Shown piece after piece: positions 8,063-17,908 of a DNA stretch of 64,000 nt. Under the pieces are notes generated by a model. It did no database searches, was not told the origin of the DNA, and worked only from the letters and a program-made list of their open reading frames with translations. This DNA comes from Pseudomonas wayambapalatensis (GTDB taxonomy: Bacteria; Pseudomonadota; Gammaproteobacteria; Pseudomonadales; Pseudomonadaceae). Location of the stretch: NCBI GenBank assembly GCA_014268975.2, contig CP077096.1, positions 2,641,501 to 2,705,500 on the forward strand, read 5' to 3'. The position numbers and the translations under genes are program-made. How positions within the stretch are numbered: position 1 is the stretch's first letter; each line of letters opens with the position of its first letter.

Positions 8063-10098
8063 ATAGCGTATCTATCCCCCAGAACGTGAGCCTGCACCAG
8101 GCAGGCGAGCAGATCCGTCTGGAAGTGGACGGGCGCCTGTTGTGGTGCCACAGCCCGCTGCAGCCTGCTGTGTTCGCCGGTTACGGTGAAGCTGACATTG
8201 AAATGCAGCGCGGTAACTTCCGTATTCGCGATTATGTTCAGGAAAGGGTCGCCTTGCGCCACGCCCGCCTTGATACTTCAGCCGGTGTCATCGAGTTGCG
8301 CGCCTGGTCCGAGGGCCCGCTGCTGCTTTCCCTGCGCCTGGACTGCCAGGGCGAGCGTGTGCGCCTGCTCATGCAGGCGCCGCAGGCAGGTTGCAATCGA
8401 CTGTGGCTGCGTCTGCCTGCCGAAGTGAATGAGCAGGTCTGGGGTTGCGGCGAGCAGATGTCTTACTTGAACTTGCGCGGACGCAACTTCCCGCTGTGGA
8501 CTTCTGAGCCGGGCGTAGGCCGAGACAAGTCGACTTGGCTGACCTTGCAGGCGGACAACGAAGCCAACGCCGGGGGTGATTACTATCACACCAACTACCC
8601 GCAACCGACGTTCATCTCCTCGCGGCGCTACAGCGCGCATCTGGTGACCAGCGCGTACGCCGATTTTGACTTCCGCCATGACGACTTCCACGAACTGCAA
8701 GTGTGGGCGGTGCCCGAAGCGCTGGAGTTTTTCGTCGGCAACAGCTACATCGACCTCGTCGGTGCCCTCAGCCGTTATTTCGGTCGCCAGCCGCGCCTGC
8801 CGCAATGGGTGCTTGACGGTGCGATCCTCGGTTTGAAGAACGGCCGCGAGCACGCCGAACAGCACCTGCAGACCGCACTCGAGCATGGCGCCAAGGTCAG
8901 TGCATTGTGGTGCGAGGATTGGGAAGGGCTGCGTATCACCTCTTTCGGCAAGCGTTTGTTCTGGGACTGGCAATGGAATGCCGAGCGCTACCCCGACCAT
9001 CAGGCGTGGGTCTGTAGTCTGCACGAGCGCGGCCTGCGCTTCCTCGGTTATGTGAACCCTTATCTGTGCAATGACGGCCCGCTGTTCGCTGAAGCCGAAG
9101 CGGCGGGCTACCTGGCGACCAACGCCGAGGACGGCACCTATCTGGTCGACTTCGGCGAGTTCCTTTGTGGCGTGGTCGACTTCACCTTGCCGGCGGCGGC
9201 GCAATGGTTCGAAACCCGGATCATCGGCCAGGAGATGCTCGAAAAGGGCCTCTCGGGCTGGATGGCGGACTTTGGCGAGTATCTGCCGATCGACGTCAAG
9301 CTGGCCGGCGATGCCGACCCCATGCTCGAGCACAACGCCTGGCCAGTACGCTGGGCCGAGGTCAATGCCCGCGCTATCGGCAACGCCGGGCGCACTGGCG
9401 ATGCACTGTTCTTCATGCGCGCTGGCTACAGCGGCGTGCAGGCGCACTGCCCGTTGCTGTGGGCGGGTGACCAGTCGGTTGACTTCAGCCGCCACGATGG
9501 CCTGCAAACGGTGATTTGCGGCGCGTTGTCGTCCGGCCTGCTGGGTAATGCCTATCACCACAGTGATATCGGCGGCTACACCAGCCTCTATGGCAACTGC
9601 CGTACCGCCGAACTGTTCCAGCGCTGGGCGGAAATGGCTGCGTTCACCCCGGTGATGCGCACTCACGAAGGCAACCGCCCGGACCAGAACCTGCAGTTTT
9701 GGCAAGACCCTGCCACTCTGGTGCATTTCGCCCGCATGACCCGGGTATTCGCAGGCATGAAACCCTACGTCGAAAGCTTGATGGATGAGGCTCAGGCCAG
9801 CGGCCTGCCGTTGCAACGGCCGTTGTTTCTGCATCACGAACAGGACGCTGGCTGCTACGCCGTTCAGGACCAATACCTGTATGGCCGTGACCTGCTGGTG
9901 GCGCCCGTGCATGCCGAAGGCAAGACGCACTGGAGCGTCTACCTGCCGGCTGGCGAGACCTGGCAGCACTGGTGGAGCGGCGATTGTTTCGAGGGCGGGC
10001 AGCGTGTCGAGGTCCCGGCACCGCTGGGGCAACCACCGGTGTTCAGCCGAGTGGGCAGCCGCTGGCAATCCCTCTTCCAGAGCCTGACTGTGCTCTGA
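8059..10098 (+). CDS. GH31 alpha-glycosidase, probable sulfoquinovosidase
   Basis: 679 residues, a full-length GH31 enzyme without a signal peptide, hence cytoplasmic. It releases sulfoquinovose from SQ-glycerol and related glycosides. The retaining nucleophile is Asp404 in GWMADFGEYLP and the acid/base is Asp471 in LWAGDQSVDF. The residues that separate sulfoquinovosidases from alpha-glucosidases are present: Arg299 and Trp302 in SFGKRLFWDW, and Tyr507 in HHSDIGGYTS. They align by eye with Arg301, Trp304 and Tyr508 of E. coli YihQ (numbers from memory), within one or two positions. This is the strongest sequence evidence that the locus handles sulfoquinovose rather than an ordinary sugar. 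Coupled to the symporter by an ATGA overlap. Confidence 0.9.
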   Translation: MNSVSIPQNVSLHQAGEQIRLEVDGRLLWCHSPLQPAVFAGYGEADIEMQRGNFRIRDYVQERVALRHARLDTSAGVIELRAWSEGPLLLSLRLDCQGERVRLLMQAPQAGCNRLWLRLPAEVNEQVWGCGEQMSYLNLRGRNFPLWTSEPGVGRDKSTWLTLQADNEANAGGDYYHTNYPQPTFISSRRYSAHLVTSAYADFDFRHDDFHELQVWAVPEALEFFVGNSYIDLVGALSRYFGRQPRLPQWVLDGAILGLKNGREHAEQHLQTALEHGAKVSALWCEDWEGLRITSFGKRLFWDWQWNAERYPDHQAWVCSLHERGLRFLGYVNPYLCNDGPLFAEAEAAGYLATNAEDGTYLVDFGEFLCGVVDFTLPAAAQWFETRIIGQEMLEKGLSGWMADFGEYLPIDVKLAGDADPMLEHNAWPVRWAEVNARAIGNAGRTGDALFFMRAGYSGVQAHCPLLWAGDQSVDFSRHDGLQTVICGALSSGLLGNAYHHSDIGGYTSLYGNCRTAELFQRWAEMAAFTPVMRTHEGNRPDQNLQFWQDPATLVHFARMTRVFAGMKPYVESLMDEAQASGLPLQRPLFLHHEQDAGCYAVQDQYLYGRDLLVAPVHAEGKTHWSVYLPAGETWQHWWSGDCFEGGQRVEVPAPLGQPPVFSRVGSRWQSLFQSLTVL

Positions 10099-10185
10099 TC
10101 CCGCTCCGCTACCTGTAATTGACCTGTGAGCGCCTGCCAAAGCAGGCGCGCCGGCCCACTGCGGCCATAAAAGAGCGCTGCTGAC

Positions 10186-11286
10186 ATGAACAACAAAAAT
10201 CAACGTGTCCTTGGCTTCATTCTGCTGGCCAGCGTCTATGCGCTGCCCAGCCATGCCGAACCCATTGTCTGGAAAGCCGGCAATCTCAGCATCAACCCAT
10301 ATGGCATTCTCGACCTGAACGTGCAGACGGGCTCGTTCAGTAAGACCGCCCCGGACCATACCATGGTCTCGGACGGCAACCTGCAGGCCTCGCGCTTCGG
10401 GGTAAAGCTCGACTATGCCCTGGGCGACAGCGGTTATGCCCTACAGGCGTTCGGCGAGCGCGGGCTGGTATTGCGGCGCATCTGGAAGGGCGGGCAAGTC
10501 TCGACCAACCGCGGCTATGGCGTCGGCGTCAGTGGCCCGTTCGGCTCGGTGGCCATGGGCAGCCTATACATGCCGATCTACTGGGTGTTCCTGGATTCGG
10601 ACGTCGCCCTATATGGGTTGTCGAACATGGCGGCGATCATGAGTCTGGAGCACACTGCGGTATTGGGTAAAAGCGGCACGGGCGGGTTCTACGACACCAC
10701 GGTGCGCTACCGCTCGCCTGAAGTGAACGGCTTTTCCACCGAGCTGGGCTATTCCTACGGCAACTCCAGCATCGAGAACGGCCCCAACCAGAACCGCACC
10801 AGTGGCTTCAATGTGCGCTATCGCAACGGGTTCACCAAGTTGGGTTATGGCTACAACCGCCATGACTCGGCCCCTACCGAAACCAGCAGCGAGCTATACA
10901 CCCAGACGACCCACGTGGTGTCGGGCAATTACCAGTGGGGTGGCGTGATCTGGGGGGCCAACTATGTGTACTCCAAGCGCGATACCGAGGCCCGCTGGTT
11001 CGCCTCGGCGAAGATGGTCAATGCGCGGATCGTCCTCGACGATCACAATGATCTGACCTTCGGCGTTTCCCAGCGAATCGAGGCCGAGGGCGCCCGGGCC
11101 TGGGCGGCCCATGCCGGCTACATCTATTCGTTCAACCCCAATACCCAGCTGTATACCTATGTTTCCCATATCAACAACAACAGCCATTCCACCCAGGGTT
11201 TCTCGCTGCTCAGTGAGGATTACCCCAGTGTGGCGGCCGGTTACGACCCTTGGGCGGGTACCTTGGGTATTCGCTGGAGCTTCTGA
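10186..11286 (+). CDS. Outer-membrane porin, general Gram-negative type
   Basis: 366 residues with a 24-residue signal peptide ending SHA before EPIVWKAG. It is rich in alternating aromatic/polar strands and ends in IRWSF with the terminal Phe used by the BAM machinery. No OprD-like features were seen. It probably forms the outer-membrane channel for sulfoquinovose or its glycosides, by position between the glycosidase and the epimerase. The 87-base gap before it contains a short GC-rich inverted stretch and could hold an internal processing or promoter site, but nothing is clear. Confidence 0.85.
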   Translation: MNNKNQRVLGFILLASVYALPSHAEPIVWKAGNLSINPYGILDLNVQTGSFSKTAPDHTMVSDGNLQASRFGVKLDYALGDSGYALQAFGERGLVLRRIWKGGQVSTNRGYGVGVSGPFGSVAMGSLYMPIYWVFLDSDVALYGLSNMAAIMSLEHTAVLGKSGTGGFYDTTVRYRSPEVNGFSTELGYSYGNSSIENGPNQNRTSGFNVRYRNGFTKLGYGYNRHDSAPTETSSELYTQTTHVVSGNYQWGGVIWGANYVYSKRDTEARWFASAKMVNARIVLDDHNDLTFGVSQRIEAEGARAWAAHAGYIYSFNPNTQLYTYVSHINNNSHSTQGFSLLSEDYPSVAAGYDPWAGTLGIRWSF

Positions 11287-11289
11287 GTC

Positions 11290-12213
11290 TTGATAGCGAC
11301 GAATCACATATTGCACCCGGAGCTCACACTCACCTGTGGCGCCCTGAGCGCCGGGGTGCTGCCCAGCCTGGGCGGCGCGCTGGGTTACCTGCGTCTTGGC
11401 AGCTTCGAGCTGCTGCGGCCCTGGGACGGCACCGACAGCGTTCGGCGTACGGCGTGCTACCCGCTGGTCCCGTACTCCAACCGTATCGCCCACGGGCGCT
11501 TTTGCGCCAATGGCGAGCCGCAGCAGCTGCGCCGCAATTTCGGCGATCACCCGCATCCGCTACATGGTCTTGGCTGGCAGCGAGCGTGGCAGGTCGATGC
11601 CCACTCGCCGCACAGCTGCCAGTTGAGCTTGCGCCACCAGGCCCGGGGCGCCGATGCCGAAGACTGGCCGTGGGACTTCGTCGCGTGGCAGTGCATCACC
11701 CTGAGTGGTGACGGCCTGCGCCTGCGACTGGGGCTCACCAACCTGAGTGAGCAGTCGATGCCGGTGGGTCTTGGCTGGCACCCGTACTTCGAGCGCCAGG
11801 GTGAATTGCAGCTGGGCTTCAGTGCCGCGCACGTCTGGCATGCCGGCGCGGATGGCCTGCCGGTCGAGCGTACGGCACTGCCGGAACCTTGGGACTTCGG
11901 CCTGCCCCAGGCAATAGGCGCCGTGGGCCTGGACAACTGCTTCGAGGGCTGGGATGCCCGTGCCAGTCTGTATTGGCCAGAGGCACAGGTCGGCCTGCGC
12001 CTGGAAGCCGGCCCAGGGTTGGAGCACCTGGTGGTGTTCACGCCGCCAGCACCAGCGGACTTTATCGCGGTCGAGCCGGTCAGCCACCTCAACAACGCCA
12101 TCAATTTCCCCACGCCTACGGCGCACGGCCTGGTCTGGCTGGCACCGGGGGCGTCGATCGAACGTGAGTTGCGCTTGCTGCCGAGCGGCGCCAACCTGGA
12201 GAACCCTGCATGA
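11290..12213 (+). CDS. Aldose 1-epimerase (mutarotase) family, probable SQ mutarotase
   Basis: 307 residues of the galactose-mutarotase beta-sandwich family. Two His motifs are visible: HPLHGLGW, the catalytic region, and LGWHPYF. The acidic base region is near FIAVEPVSHLNNAIN. It interconverts alpha and beta anomers of the sugar so that the dehydrogenase receives the form it uses. The start is uncertain. The frame has no ATG near its head, so TTG at 11290, four bases after the porin stop, is taken; TTG at 11311 is the alternative. Its TGA overlaps the next gene by four bases. Confidence 0.82.
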   Translation: MIATNHILHPELTLTCGALSAGVLPSLGGALGYLRLGSFELLRPWDGTDSVRRTACYPLVPYSNRIAHGRFCANGEPQQLRRNFGDHPHPLHGLGWQRAWQVDAHSPHSCQLSLRHQARGADAEDWPWDFVAWQCITLSGDGLRLRLGLTNLSEQSMPVGLGWHPYFERQGELQLGFSAAHVWHAGADGLPVERTALPEPWDFGLPQAIGAVGLDNCFEGWDARASLYWPEAQVGLRLEAGPGLEHLVVFTPPAPADFIAVEPVSHLNNAINFPTPTAHGLVWLAPGASIERELRLLPSGANLENPA

Positions 12214-13085
12214 GTGAAACCCTGACCTGTGTGGTCCGCCAGCCGTCGGAACTGGGCGAGTGCCCGGTCTGGTCGGTCCGTGAGCAAGCCCTGTACTGGG
12301 CCGATATCCTGGCCGGGCAACTGCATCGCCTTGACCCCCGCGATGGCTGCGTGAGCACCTTGCAGTTGCCTGAGGAGCTGGGCTGTTTCGGCCTGCGCGA
12401 GCAGGGCGGCTTCATTGTCGCGCTGCGCACCGGCATCTACCTGCTCGATGCCCAGGGGCAGCTGGGCGAGCGCCTGGCCGACAACCCCAGCGGCGCAGAG
12501 CACAGCCGCTTCAACGATGGCCGCGTCGACCCTTGGGGGCGCTTCTGGGCTGGCACCCTGTGGCAACCGCGTGACCGCAATGGTGGGCAATTGGTGCGAG
12601 TCGATGCGCAGCACCGTGCCCAGGTTGTGGCCGGCGATGTGATGGTGTCCAACGGCCTCGCTTTCAGCCCGGACCGCGCGTGGGTCTACCACAGCGACAC
12701 CCCCAACCATGTGCTGTACCGCTATCCGCTGGATGCCGATGGCCAGCCCGGCCCCCGGCAGTTGCTGCGCGAGTTCCCGCGTGGCAGTGGCGGGCGCCCG
12801 GATGGCGCGGCGTTCGACAGTGCGGGCTGCTATTGGAGCGCGCAGTTCGACGGCGGCCGGGTGCTGCGCCTGAGCCCTGATGGCCAGGTGCTGGCAGAAA
12901 TCCAGGTGCCGACGCGTTGGCCGACCATGGTCGCCTTCGGTGGCGACGACCTGCGTACCCTTTACATCACCAGTTCGCGCGAGAACCGCAGCGCCGAAGA
13001 CCTGGCGGCCTGGCCGCTGTCCGGCTGCGTGTTCGCCACCCGTGTCGACGTGCCCGGCTGCCCCGAGCCGCTGTTCGCCGGTTGA
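12210..13085 (+). CDS. SMP-30/gluconolactonase family, probable 6-deoxy-6-sulfogluconolactonase
   Basis: 291 residues, a six-bladed propeller lactonase. Family marks are ELGECPVWS near the N-terminus, with the metal ligand Glu17, SRFNDGRVDPWGRFW, NGLAFSPD and GGRPDGAAFDSAGCYW, giving the Asn and Asp metal ligands. It hydrolyses the lactone made by the SQ dehydrogenase to the open acid in the cytoplasm. Coupled by ATGA to the epimerase and followed 33 bases later by the SDR gene. The family is certain; the sulfo-substrate is inferred. Confidence 0.87.
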   Translation: MSETLTCVVRQPSELGECPVWSVREQALYWADILAGQLHRLDPRDGCVSTLQLPEELGCFGLREQGGFIVALRTGIYLLDAQGQLGERLADNPSGAEHSRFNDGRVDPWGRFWAGTLWQPRDRNGGQLVRVDAQHRAQVVAGDVMVSNGLAFSPDRAWVYHSDTPNHVLYRYPLDADGQPGPRQLLREFPRGSGGRPDGAAFDSAGCYWSAQFDGGRVLRLSPDGQVLAEIQVPTRWPTMVAFGGDDLRTLYITSSRENRSAEDLAAWPLSGCVFATRVDVPGCPEPLFAG

Positions 13086-13901
<816 letters not shown>

Positions 13902-13935
13902 CCCCACAACTCCTGACAGGGGTGATTCGGGTAAA

Positions 13936-13999
13936 AATCGTAGCGCTACGAAATTGATCCGGGTATGCTCTCGAAAAGTAATTTCGCAGCGCTACGATT
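13936..13999 (+). promoter_or_regulatory. Paired LacI-type operators before the dehydratase-ALDH unit
   Basis: AATCGTAGCGCTACGAAA at 13936-13953 and TTTCGCAGCGCTACGATT at 13982-13999 have centres 46 bp apart. As in the other two pairs, one arm of one site is degraded while the central GTAGCGCTAC or GCAGCGCTAC is kept. They lie between the SDR stop and the dehydratase start at 14032. Confidence 0.8.
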
Positions 14000-14031
14000 A
14001 TGCGTGGCGCCCTTGCTCAAAGGCTTAGGTT

Positions 14032-15771
14032 ATGTCCGAAAAATACAAGAAAATCGAAGAACTCCGCAGTCAGCGGTGGTTCGCTCCAGACACCATCCGT
14101 GCCTTCGCCCATCGCCAGCGCCTGCAACAGATCGGACTGCGCCGCGAGGAGTTCATGGGCAAGCCGGTGATTGCGATCCTCAATACCTGGAGCGAGATGT
14201 CGCCCTGTCATTCGCACCTGCGTGAGCGTGCCGAGGCTGTCAAACGCGGGGTCTGGGCGGCCGGCGGCTTCCCAGTGGAGTTGCCGGTACAGTCGGTGGG
14301 CGAGGTAATGGTCAAGCCGACTACGATGCTCTACCGCAACCTGCTGGCAATGGAGGCCGAGGAACTGCTGCGCTCGTTGCCGATCGACGGCGCCGTGCTG
14401 CTAGGCGGCTGCGACAAGTCTACGCCTGGCCTACTGATGGGCGCGCTCAGCATGGACCTGCCGGTGATCTACTGCCCGGCGGGCCCGATGTCCAACGGTC
14501 AGTGGCGTGGCGTCAAGACCGGCGCCGGCACGCATACCAAGAAGTACTGGGACGAGCGCCGTCTGGGGCTGATCGACACTGTTGCGTGGGAAGAACTCGA
14601 AGGCGCCATGACCCGTTCGATCGGCACCTGCAATACCGTAGGCACGGCGTCGACCATGACCAGCATCGCCGACGCAATGGGCTTTACCTTACCCGGTGCA
14701 TCGAGCATTCCTGCCGCGGATGGGGCCCACCCGCGGATGGCCTCGCAGTGCGGTTCGACAATCGTCGATCTGGTTTGGCGCGACCGCCGCCCCTCGACTT
14801 GGCTGACTGAAAAGCACGTAGCCAATGGCGTGGCGGTGTACATGGCAATGGGCGGCTCGACCAACGCCGCGATCCACCTGATTGCCATCGCCAGACGCGC
14901 CGGAATAGACCTGACCCTCGATCAGTTGGCCGCCGCAGCCGCGAAGATACCGGTGTTGCTCAACCTGTTCCCTTCCGGCACGGCACTCATGGAGGACTAT
15001 CATTTTGCCGGCGGCCTGCGTGCGCTGATGCGCAAGATCGCATCGTATTTGCATCTGGAGTGCGAGGGGGCCACCGGGCAGAGCTGGGACAGCATGTTGG
15101 CCGATGCCCCGTGCTACGACGACGATATCATTCGCCCCCTCGATAACCCGGTGGTCAGCCTCGAACAAGGCGCCACTTTGGCGCTGTTGCGTGGCAACCT
15201 CTGCCCGGATGGCGCGGTGATGAAATCCTCCGCAGCCGACCCGCGCCTGCGCCGTCACAGCGGCCCGGCACTGGTCTTCGATGACCACGAAACCCTCAGC
15301 CGGATGATCGACGACCCCGCCCTGGATGTCACTGCGGACACCGTGCTGATCTTGCGCAATGCCGGCCCCGTGGGCGCGCCGGGCATGCCCGAATGGGGCA
15401 ACCTGCCGATACCCAAACGCTTGCTGGAAGCCGGTGTACGTGACCTGTTGCGCATCTCCGACTCCCGTATGAGTGGTACCCATTACGGCAGCTGCGTCCT
15501 ACACGTGGCGCCTGAGGCCGCTGTTGGAGGGCCGCTGGCATTAGTCCGCACGGGCGACATCATCGATCTGGACGTCGCCGCCGGCACGTTGAACATGCGT
15601 GTCAGCGATGAGGAACTTGCCCAACGCCGCGCCGAGCATAGACCGCAGCACAGAACCTACGGCCGCTCTTTTGCTGCGCTCTACCAGCAGCATGTGACCC
15701 AGGCCAACGAAGGGTGTGATTTCGATTTCCTGCAGGCCGGCGAAGTCGTGCCCGAGCCACCCATCCACTGA
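14032..15771 (+). CDS. IlvD/Edd-family dehydratase, probable 6-deoxy-6-sulfogluconate dehydratase
   Basis: 579 residues, usual length for sugar-acid dehydratases of the IlvD/Edd family. Three Fe-S cysteines sit in family motifs: Cys59 in SEMSPCHSH, Cys127 in LGGCDKSTPG, and Cys200 in GTCNTVGTAST. The C-terminal ISDSRMSGT motif is also present. It removes water from sulfogluconate to give the 2-keto-3-deoxy acid that the aldolase cleaves. Sequence alone would also fit an arabinonate or xylonate dehydratase; the sulfo-substrate comes from the neighbours. It starts 33 bases after the operator pair and is followed after 22 bases by the aldehyde dehydrogenase. Confidence 0.88.
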   Translation: MSEKYKKIEELRSQRWFAPDTIRAFAHRQRLQQIGLRREEFMGKPVIAILNTWSEMSPCHSHLRERAEAVKRGVWAAGGFPVELPVQSVGEVMVKPTTMLYRNLLAMEAEELLRSLPIDGAVLLGGCDKSTPGLLMGALSMDLPVIYCPAGPMSNGQWRGVKTGAGTHTKKYWDERRLGLIDTVAWEELEGAMTRSIGTCNTVGTASTMTSIADAMGFTLPGASSIPAADGAHPRMASQCGSTIVDLVWRDRRPSTWLTEKHVANGVAVYMAMGGSTNAAIHLIAIARRAGIDLTLDQLAAAAAKIPVLLNLFPSGTALMEDYHFAGGLRALMRKIASYLHLECEGATGQSWDSMLADAPCYDDDIIRPLDNPVVSLEQGATLALLRGNLCPDGAVMKSSAADPRLRRHSGPALVFDDHETLSRMIDDPALDVTADTVLILRNAGPVGAPGMPEWGNLPIPKRLLEAGVRDLLRISDSRMSGTHYGSCVLHVAPEAAVGGPLALVRTGDIIDLDVAAGTLNMRVSDEELAQRRAEHRPQHRTYGRSFAALYQQHVTQANEGCDFDFLQAGEVVPEPPIH

Positions 15772-15793
15772 ACCTTGCTCAGGAAACTAACCG

Positions 15794-17254
15794 ATGCTCG
15801 ACCTCAAAGACCCTTCTCTGCTCAAACAACAGGCATTCATCGACGGCCAATGGGTGGGTGCCGACTCTGGTGAAACCGTTACCGTCACTAACCCCGCTAC
15901 CGGTGAGGAACTGGCACGCATTCCGCAGATGGGCGCTGTCGAAGCCGAGCGTGCGGTACTGGCTGCTCACCGCGCCTTCAAACCGTGGAAGCGCAAGACT
16001 GCCAAGGAGCGCGCGGAGCTGCTGCAGCGCTGGTACGCGCTGATGGTCGAAAACCAGGAAGACCTCGCCCGCCTGCTGACCGCCGAACAAGGCAAACCAC
16101 TGGCTGAAGCCCGTGGCGAATTGAGCAATGGCATGTCCTTCGTGCAATGGTTTGCCGAGGAAGCCAAGCGTGTTTATGGCGATACCATCCCGCAGCCTTC
16201 GGCAGACAAGCGCATCATCGTCACCAAGGAGCCGATTGGCGTAGCTGCGGCTATCACACCATGGAACTTTCCCCACGCGATGATCACCCGCAAGGTTGCC
16301 CCGGCCCTGGCCGCCGGCTGCCCGATGGTGTTGCGCCCGGCCAGCCAGACGCCGCTCTCGGCGCTGGCACTGGCAGCCCTGGCCGAACGTGCTGGGATCC
16401 CCGCCGGGGTGTTCAGCGTGGTCACCGGTAGCGCTACCCAGATCGGTAGCGTGCTGACAGGCCATCCGCTGGTGCGCAAGTTCAGCTTCACTGGCTCCAC
16501 GCCAGTGGGCAAGCTGCTGATCGGACAATGCGCCGAGACCGTGAAGAAGGTATCGATGGAACTGGGCGGCAACGCGCCGTTCATCGTCTTCGATGACGCT
16601 GACCTCGACCTGGCCGTGGAAGGCGCGATGCTGTCGAAGTTCCGCAATGCCGGGCAGACCTGTGTCTGCGCCAACCGCATCTACGTTCAGGACGGTATCT
16701 ACGACCGCTTTGCCGAGAGACTCGCCGCCGCTGCCTCGGCCCTACGCCTGGGGAATGGCGCTGAGGCCGGCGTCACCCAGGGCCCGATGATCGACGAGAA
16801 CGCCGTGCGCAAGGTCGAAGAGCATATCAGCGATGCCCTTGAAAAGGGCGCACGACTGATCGCTGGCGGCCAACGGCATGCCCTGGGTGGTAGTTTCTTC
16901 GAGCCGACCGTGCTGACTGAAGTCACCGCGCACATGAAGGTGGCCCATGAGGAAACCTTCGGTCCTTTGGCGCCGCTGTTCCGCTTTTCCAGTGAGGAGG
17001 AGGTGGTCGAACTGGCCAACGCGACGGAGTTCGGGCTGGCTAGCTACTTCTACAGCCGCGATATCGGCCGCGTGCTGCGCGTCAGCGAAGACCTTGAATA
17101 CGGTATGGTCGGCGTCAATACCGCGGCAATCGCCAACGAGATGGCACCATTCGGTGGCGTCAAGCAATCGGGCCTTGGTCGCGAAGGTTCGCGTTACGGC
17201 ATCGAAGACTATCTTGAGATTAAATACGTGTGCCTCGGTGGCGTCGACCGCTGA
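15794..17254 (+). CDS. Aldehyde dehydrogenase, probable 3-sulfolactaldehyde dehydrogenase
   Basis: 486 residues of the NAD(P)-dependent ALDH superfamily, close to succinate-semialdehyde dehydrogenases. Motifs are the substrate-gate phrase TPWNFPHAM, Glu256 in MELGGNAPFIVFDDAD, and catalytic Cys290 in NAGQTCVCANR. The expected job is to oxidise 3-sulfolactaldehyde to sulfolactate, the end product that is exported. It closes the unit and the whole sulfo-ED locus. A stable hairpin follows at 17260. Confidence 0.87.
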   Translation: MLDLKDPSLLKQQAFIDGQWVGADSGETVTVTNPATGEELARIPQMGAVEAERAVLAAHRAFKPWKRKTAKERAELLQRWYALMVENQEDLARLLTAEQGKPLAEARGELSNGMSFVQWFAEEAKRVYGDTIPQPSADKRIIVTKEPIGVAAAITPWNFPHAMITRKVAPALAAGCPMVLRPASQTPLSALALAALAERAGIPAGVFSVVTGSATQIGSVLTGHPLVRKFSFTGSTPVGKLLIGQCAETVKKVSMELGGNAPFIVFDDADLDLAVEGAMLSKFRNAGQTCVCANRIYVQDGIYDRFAERLAAAASALRLGNGAEAGVTQGPMIDENAVRKVEEHISDALEKGARLIAGGQRHALGGSFFEPTVLTEVTAHMKVAHEETFGPLAPLFRFSSEEEVVELANATEFGLASYFYSRDIGRVLRVSEDLEYGMVGVNTAAIANEMAPFGGVKQSGLGREGSRYGIEDYLEIKYVCLGGVDR

Positions 17255-17259
17255 AGCCG

Positions 17260-17288
17260 GCCAGGGGGGCAGATGCTGCCCCTCTGGC
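17260..17288 (+). terminator. Hairpin after the ALDH gene
   Basis: A 13-bp GC-rich stem around ATG (GCCAGGGGGGCAG / CTGCCCCTCTGGC, one G-T pair), six bases after the ALDH stop. There is no U-tract behind it, so it may only slow or protect the transcript. Confidence 0.5.
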
Positions 17289-17595
17289 TGAGCCCCCACT
17301 TCCGAAGCCTCCAATGCAGCCCGCCGTTCTTGCAAGGCGGCTTGACACTCATCAGCCACGGCGCTCCGACAGCTTTCGGCGACACAGAGTGAGAATCTGG
17401 ATTAAATTGTCGGGTCTGAGAATCAGAAGCCCGCTCCGCTCCCGTTGAGTATCAGCCGTGCGTTTTACCTCAGTGTGTCTCGGAGAATGCCAAGGGTGCG
17501 TTATAGCGATGCTACAAGTTGGCATGGGGCGAGGGGAGGTATCGTTCTACGAGTTATGAGTTCGAATGACTACGCTTCCGCCACTAATTTTCATC
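17289..17595. other. Non-coding stretch with a tRNA-3'-end-like segment
   Basis: No convincing protein gene. At 17556-17583 there is a T-loop-like TTCGAAT followed by CGCTTCCGCCA, and a good terminator comes directly after at 17596. This is the order seen at tRNA or small-RNA genes used as phage/island attachment sites. I could not fold a complete tRNA around it: the T-stem does not pair well and no anticodon arm is evident. It may be a relic. Confidence 0.3.
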
Positions 17596-17622
17596 AAAGC
17601 CCTGATTCTTCAGGGCTTTTTT
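17596..17622 (+). terminator. Intrinsic terminator
   Basis: AAAGCCCTGA, loop TTCT, TCAGGGCTTTTTT: a classical stem with a six-T tail, able to act rightward (and with an A/T-rich tail on the left side too). No gene is recognised immediately upstream, which suggests a lost or unrecognised RNA gene. The following 17623-17908 shows no gene. Confidence 0.8.
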
Positions 17623-17908
17623 GTGCCTATGTGTTTTTGGTCCCCCATAATTAGTTTGGCTTTTGCTGGTTTACAGCGGATTGTGATGGACGTGCTGTTT
17701 TCATGGCGCCTAAGGGCCATAACATCTGTTGTAGTCCTGGACCTTACTCACGCAGGCGCCGCTGCGAAAGTACGGAAAGAGTCCGGTTATGAGCAGGGAA
17801 AAGCGGACAAACGTGAGAGCCGCGCGAGCAGCAGCGCTAAAAAATAGTGTTTGGATAAGCCCGCCATGAAAGGCGAGCTGGTTCTAGGGCAGTTACCGTT
17901 GCGACTGC

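Noticed and set aside
8278..10359. 693-codon open frame on the minus strand opposite the GH31 gene
   Set aside because: Shadow of a GC-rich gene: the frame mirrors the codon bias of the plus-strand gene and its translation has no recognisable motif.
17290..17590. Intact tRNA gene next to the integrase relic
   Set aside because: Only the T-loop-like and 3' CCA-like portions are visible. No pairing acceptor stem or anticodon arm could be drawn, so it is listed only as a possible relic.
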